6,456 nucleotides of DNA from CAZDIO01 sp964505555 (GTDB lineage Bacteria > Bdellovibrionota_C > UBA2361 > SZUA-149 > CAZDIO01). Positions 6,382 through 6,456 of the stretch are shown piece after piece. Location of the stretch: NCBI GenBank assembly GCA_964505555.1, contig CAZDIO010000123.1, forward strand, positions 1 to 6,456, in the 5' to 3' direction. Position numbers and translations under genes: made by a program. Each line of letters begins with the position of its first letter. The stretch's first letter is position 1. Under the pieces are notes generated by a model. That model had not been told where the DNA came from. It did not search any database and worked only from the letters and a program-made list of their open reading frames with translations.

Positions 6382-6456
6382 CCCTGTCGTTGCGAGCCGG
6401 AAGGCCCGGCCGCCGGGCGAAGCGAAGCAACCTCATATCATACATGAGGGTTTGAG
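6382..6456 (+). repeat. Right-edge intergenic hairpin repeat
   Basis: Eleven bases after ogt begins a structured, GC-rich element whose first 16 bases recur inverted at 2-17. It contains an outer pair GTTGC (6389-6393)/GCAAC (6427-6431) enclosing a perfect 6-bp stem GCCCGG (6404-6409)/CCGGGC (6413-6418) with a CCG loop. After it, a second 6-bp stem pairs CCTCAT (6431-6436) with ATGAGG (6444-6449) around a 7-base loop. The TTGCGAG...GAAGCGAAGCAA layout resembles a widespread type of bacterial intergenic palindromic repeat (GTCATTGCGAG...GAAGCAATCTC). I know that resemblance only from memory. It may end the sucA-ogt transcript, but only a three-T run follows, so it is not a classical intrinsic terminator. 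The right boundary may lie beyond the window. Confidence 0.65.

Overview
The window is chromosomal bacterial DNA with five confident protein genes on two divergently transcribed arms that part at about 3278-3437. A 2-oxoglutarate dehydrogenase and a polyprenyl-phosphate-sugar-type glycosyltransferase suggest a respiring, probably Gram-negative, bacterium. The phylum cannot be fixed from sequence reading alone. Base composition is moderate and even across the genes. I see no transposase, integrase, phage gene, tRNA, rRNA or CRISPR array.

The left arm (minus strand, read right to left) starts with a DEDDh 3'-5' exonuclease carrying a C-terminal ExoX-like domain (3277-2462). After 7 bases comes an ArnT/PMT-like 12-helix-class glycosyltransferase (2454-778). 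A doubtful 64-codon reading frame overlaps the end of that gene (787-593) and lies in an extremely pyrimidine-rich transcript. Last is a small DUF5658-type membrane protein with its own strong ribosome binding site (463-68).

The right arm (plus strand) has a good sigma70-like promoter (3318-3346) preceded by a small dyad. It drives sucA, the E1 component of 2-oxoglutarate dehydrogenase, whose only plausible start is ATG 3438. The 814-residue product keeps the catalytic core but lacks about 90 N-terminal residues of the usual E1o. Twelve bases later is an ogt/MGMT-type O6-alkylguanine-DNA alkyltransferase (5895-6371). sucB (E2) is not next to sucA.

The two ends of the window hold inverted copies of one 16-base sequence. 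At the right end it begins a GC-rich hairpin-forming intergenic repeat (6382 onward); at the left end the copy is cut by the window edge.

Functionally the genes are a mixture: central metabolism (sucA), DNA repair or nucleic-acid processing (exonuclease, alkyltransferase) and envelope glycosylation. Nothing here amounts to a clearly new system. The points most worth a second look are the shortened E1o, the sucA-ogt pairing, the flanking inverted repeats and the pyrimidine-rich tract behind the glycosyltransferase.
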